Positions 61,701 through 64,000 of a stretch of 64,000 nucleotides of DNA are shown here, one piece after another. Position 1 is the stretch's first letter, and each line of letters opens with the position of its first letter. Below the pieces are notes generated by a model. The model saw only the letters and a list, made by a program, of their open reading frames with translations. It searched no databases and had not been told where the DNA came from. Origin of the DNA: Paralvinella palmiformis (taxonomy: Eukaryota; Annelida; Polychaeta; Terebellida; Alvinellidae); assembly GCA_025642065.1 (NCBI GenBank), contig JAODUP010000313.1:493503-557502 (forward strand). Reading direction: 5' to 3'. The position numbers were made by a program, and so were the translations under genes.

Positions 61701-61725
61701 TTGTTTGTTTGTTTGTTTTGTGTTT
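61540..61725. repeat. Compound (TG)n(TA)n(TG)n(TTTG)n microsatellite
   Basis: TGTGTA-rich tract, (TA)n at 61628-61682, then (TG)n and GTTT units. GAATGTATGTTTGTATGTAT occurs on both sides (61605 and 61743), suggesting duplication of the flank. Confidence 0.95.
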
Positions 61726-62694
61726 GTATGTATTCATGTTTGAATGTATGTTTGTATGTATAAAGAGTATGTATAAAGATATATACTCAATCTACACCAT
61801 GATTGACCATGGACACAATGTAATTTGTACTCTAATTTTGTCCTGTTTTTATATTTAATGTCTGTTATTTCTGTTATAACAAAAACGGAAATTAAAGTTC
61901 TAGGATCAAAATAATCGTATAACAAGTCCCCAGATGTTAGTCCTTTTATCAGTAACTTAACATTATCGTTTTATGTTTTTTGATAGTTCGATTAGTACCT
62001 TATTACCCGACCTCAATATATCTGTTTACAATCAACGGAATTTGGGTCACCATAAGTTGACCTTTGTGTCGGAGTCATAAAGTATTTCGTTCCTTAATAT
62101 TAGTGACGATATTAGCTGTTCGAGACCAGATCCTTTTGTACTGAAAGTCTCCTTTAGCACAATAAATATACATTACATTCGTTATTATACAGCGAACGAG
62201 GTTATAGAGTAACAACTGATGGAAGAATATTTTAGATGAACGTATAATCTAAGATCACTATACTGTAGGGTATATCAACACGTCAAAACGAACACACACA
62301 AACCACAGCGCGCGCACATGCAGACGCACGCGTGCGGGAAAATATCTCAAGGCTTAAGTAATACCTAAAACATACATAAGTTATAGTTTATGTATATTAA
62401 ATCAATATCTATTCGGCTAAACAGCTTTTCTTTGGAATTAATTTATTTTTGGAGTCAATAATAGTTACGCGTCCTTGTCCTTCTGTTAAACATTTTCATA
62501 TGTTATTTACCTCAGAAAACCCATTAAGCGAAAAACATTACATATACATTAATATTACACGTATGTCACCATTCGTAGTGTTTAACATTAATTGAACATT
62601 TTTAATTATGGTTCTAATTGCATTTTCATGTTTTGGTCTCAGTTCCTTAGTCTAATAGTACCCGACATCAAATGAAGCAACTCTATTTTAAGCT
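61726..62694. other. AT-rich spacer with CG-alternating patch
   Basis: CAGCGCGCGCACATGC and ACGCACGCGTGCG at 62306-62336. No gene recognised. Confidence 0.5.
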
Positions 62695-63000
62695 AGTACC
62701 ATTGGGACTATAGAAATATGATTTAAAGCAGAAATTAATCATTATTAGGAGAACTTTGGGGAATATATGAAGGAAGCAATTCTTAATGATCTTTTGGGAT
62801 ATGTTGGTTCTTAAGAAAAGTTGTAAATAGTATTTAGTGTACACCACCTACTGATTGAGAGGGACTAATGTAATAGAGCTTCAAAGAATATTGAGTGATC
62901 TAAATTAAGGTAAAGATATTGACTGATTACTGATGACAAGACTGATGAAGATAACACCGTTTAATCAATAATATTATAAATAACCCATTAAGTTGAATCT
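62695..63000 (+). repeat. Dispersed repeat R-C, copy 2
   Basis: Counterpart of 38386-38700, same orientation. Confidence 0.85.
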
Positions 63001-64000
63001 ATTGATTAATTTATGTCTGTAATAGATGTTAAAATGGGTATATAATATCAAGTATTTCACTACAGTATTAAATTTGTTAAATTTTTAAAATAATTCTTTT
63101 TTACACATGTTAGATTACTGATAATATTGTTCAAAATTTAGTATTACCTTAGATTTAGACTGTCCTCATTGATACTATTAGTTCAGACACTATGTGACTG
63201 ACTAATAACATTTTTGGTCCAAAAATATTAAATATTAATTAATGGGTTTCTTCCCAGCATATATTTCCATGATGGATATATTTGAGCTTTAAATAGAGAC
63301 AGTTATCAGAAAGTTGCTGAACTGGTTCTATGTTTACGTGGCTTATTAAAAGTTCTAAAAAGACCCATCACTAAATTATGTAATTAATCATTATCTCTGC
63401 TTCTTTGCTAAACACCACGAAAACTGCCGTGAACAAATATTAATAGAAAAATATATTATATATATTCGCCACAAGCTTTAGATATTCGCGTGAACGATTC
63501 TCTGTTTGTTACTGTATATGTTTATTTGGTCATTAGAGATAAGTTGATCTATGTCATAGTAATGTAAATACATATCACAGCTAATATACAAAATATTTCA
63601 TTATCTTTCAGGTAATTCATTAAGTGTTTAATAAGTAGACGTATTCAGCAACTAATGACATCCAAACTCTTTGATTCAAAAAAAGATGAAACTACAATTC
63701 TGAACTCCGTCTTAGTTTAGCACTTCTTTGTCAATAATGTGAAATAACGATTGTAATTATTATATTTATCATAAGTTTACTGCCTAAGTATACTTTATTA
63801 TAATTATAATAACTTATAAAGACTCATTAGTAAACATTACTTTAGTTTATATCTGCCTCGAGTAATACCGATAAGTAATCGTATAACTCATCCAATTTCA
63901 ATGTACCGTAGACGCTACCAAATAATCTCCTTATAGCCGGTTATGGTTAAATCTATCCCGTTATAAAAATAGATATAGAAAGAATCCTAATTATTTATTA
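63001..64000. other. AT-rich spacer to window end
   Basis: Nothing recognised. Confidence 0.5.

Noticed and set aside
61463..61858. 131-codon frame
   Set aside because: Most of its length is the compound microsatellite.

Overview
This is a 64 kb stretch of AT-rich animal DNA, not prokaryotic. It has no operons and no long clean open reading frames. It holds many (AT)n, (CA)n and (GA)n microsatellites, degenerate tetranucleotide fields, tRNA-derived SINE heads, and broken pieces of several retrotransposon and DNA-transposon lineages. The mix (BEL/Pao, several APE-type LINEs, RTE, THAP and pogo-like fragments, microsatellite-ended repeats) is what I expect from a lophotrochozoan invertebrate, most likely a mollusc. 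That assignment is inference from composition only; no host gene in the window allows a firm call.

Layout. 0-2.2 kb: a decayed LINE on the minus strand, endonuclease to reverse transcriptase (RT). 2.2-12 kb: microsatellites, a SINE head, an inverted pair of GTTGGATCAACGT-rich repeats, a 20-bp minisatellite, and a proline/threonine/serine/alanine-coding minisatellite split by a SINE. 12.4-18.4 kb: a LINE C-terminal relic, a fragment of a family recognised by an HALTGCDT-like motif, and a BEL/Pao LTR-retrotransposon relic (gag coiled coil, RT, RNase H, integrase, DUF5641-type end, all minus). 18.4-24.2 kb: two LINE 3' relics, one copy of a repeat with a hairpin, and a satellite of about 612 bp in three tandem copies plus one detached copy. 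24-29 kb: a LINE endonuclease scrap, a CA-rich minisatellite, a SINE, and a pogo-like transposase N-terminal relic. 29.4-32.1 kb: a THAP-domain exon with splice-like borders between two inverted GC-rich sequences, the best candidate for a P-element-like unit. 32-36 kb: LINE relics, one internally deleted. 36-48 kb: microsatellites, degenerate tetranucleotide fields and two more minus-strand LINE relics. 48-64 kb: a further LINE 3' relic, a transposase C-terminal scrap, another copy of the 3'-tail LINE family, two linked SINEs, an RTE-type relic, and long AT-rich stretches with nothing recognisable.

No recognised host protein-coding exon, tRNA gene, rRNA or CRISPR was found. Every clearly recognisable coding fragment carries frameshifts, stops or truncation, so the window looks like a gene desert made by repeated transposon insertion and decay. 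I found no coherent undescribed multi-gene system. The points most worth a second look are the THAP unit with its inverted ends and internal 25-bp hairpin, the 612-bp satellite, the dispersed repeats that stop at or next to microsatellites, and two hammerhead-core-like motifs.
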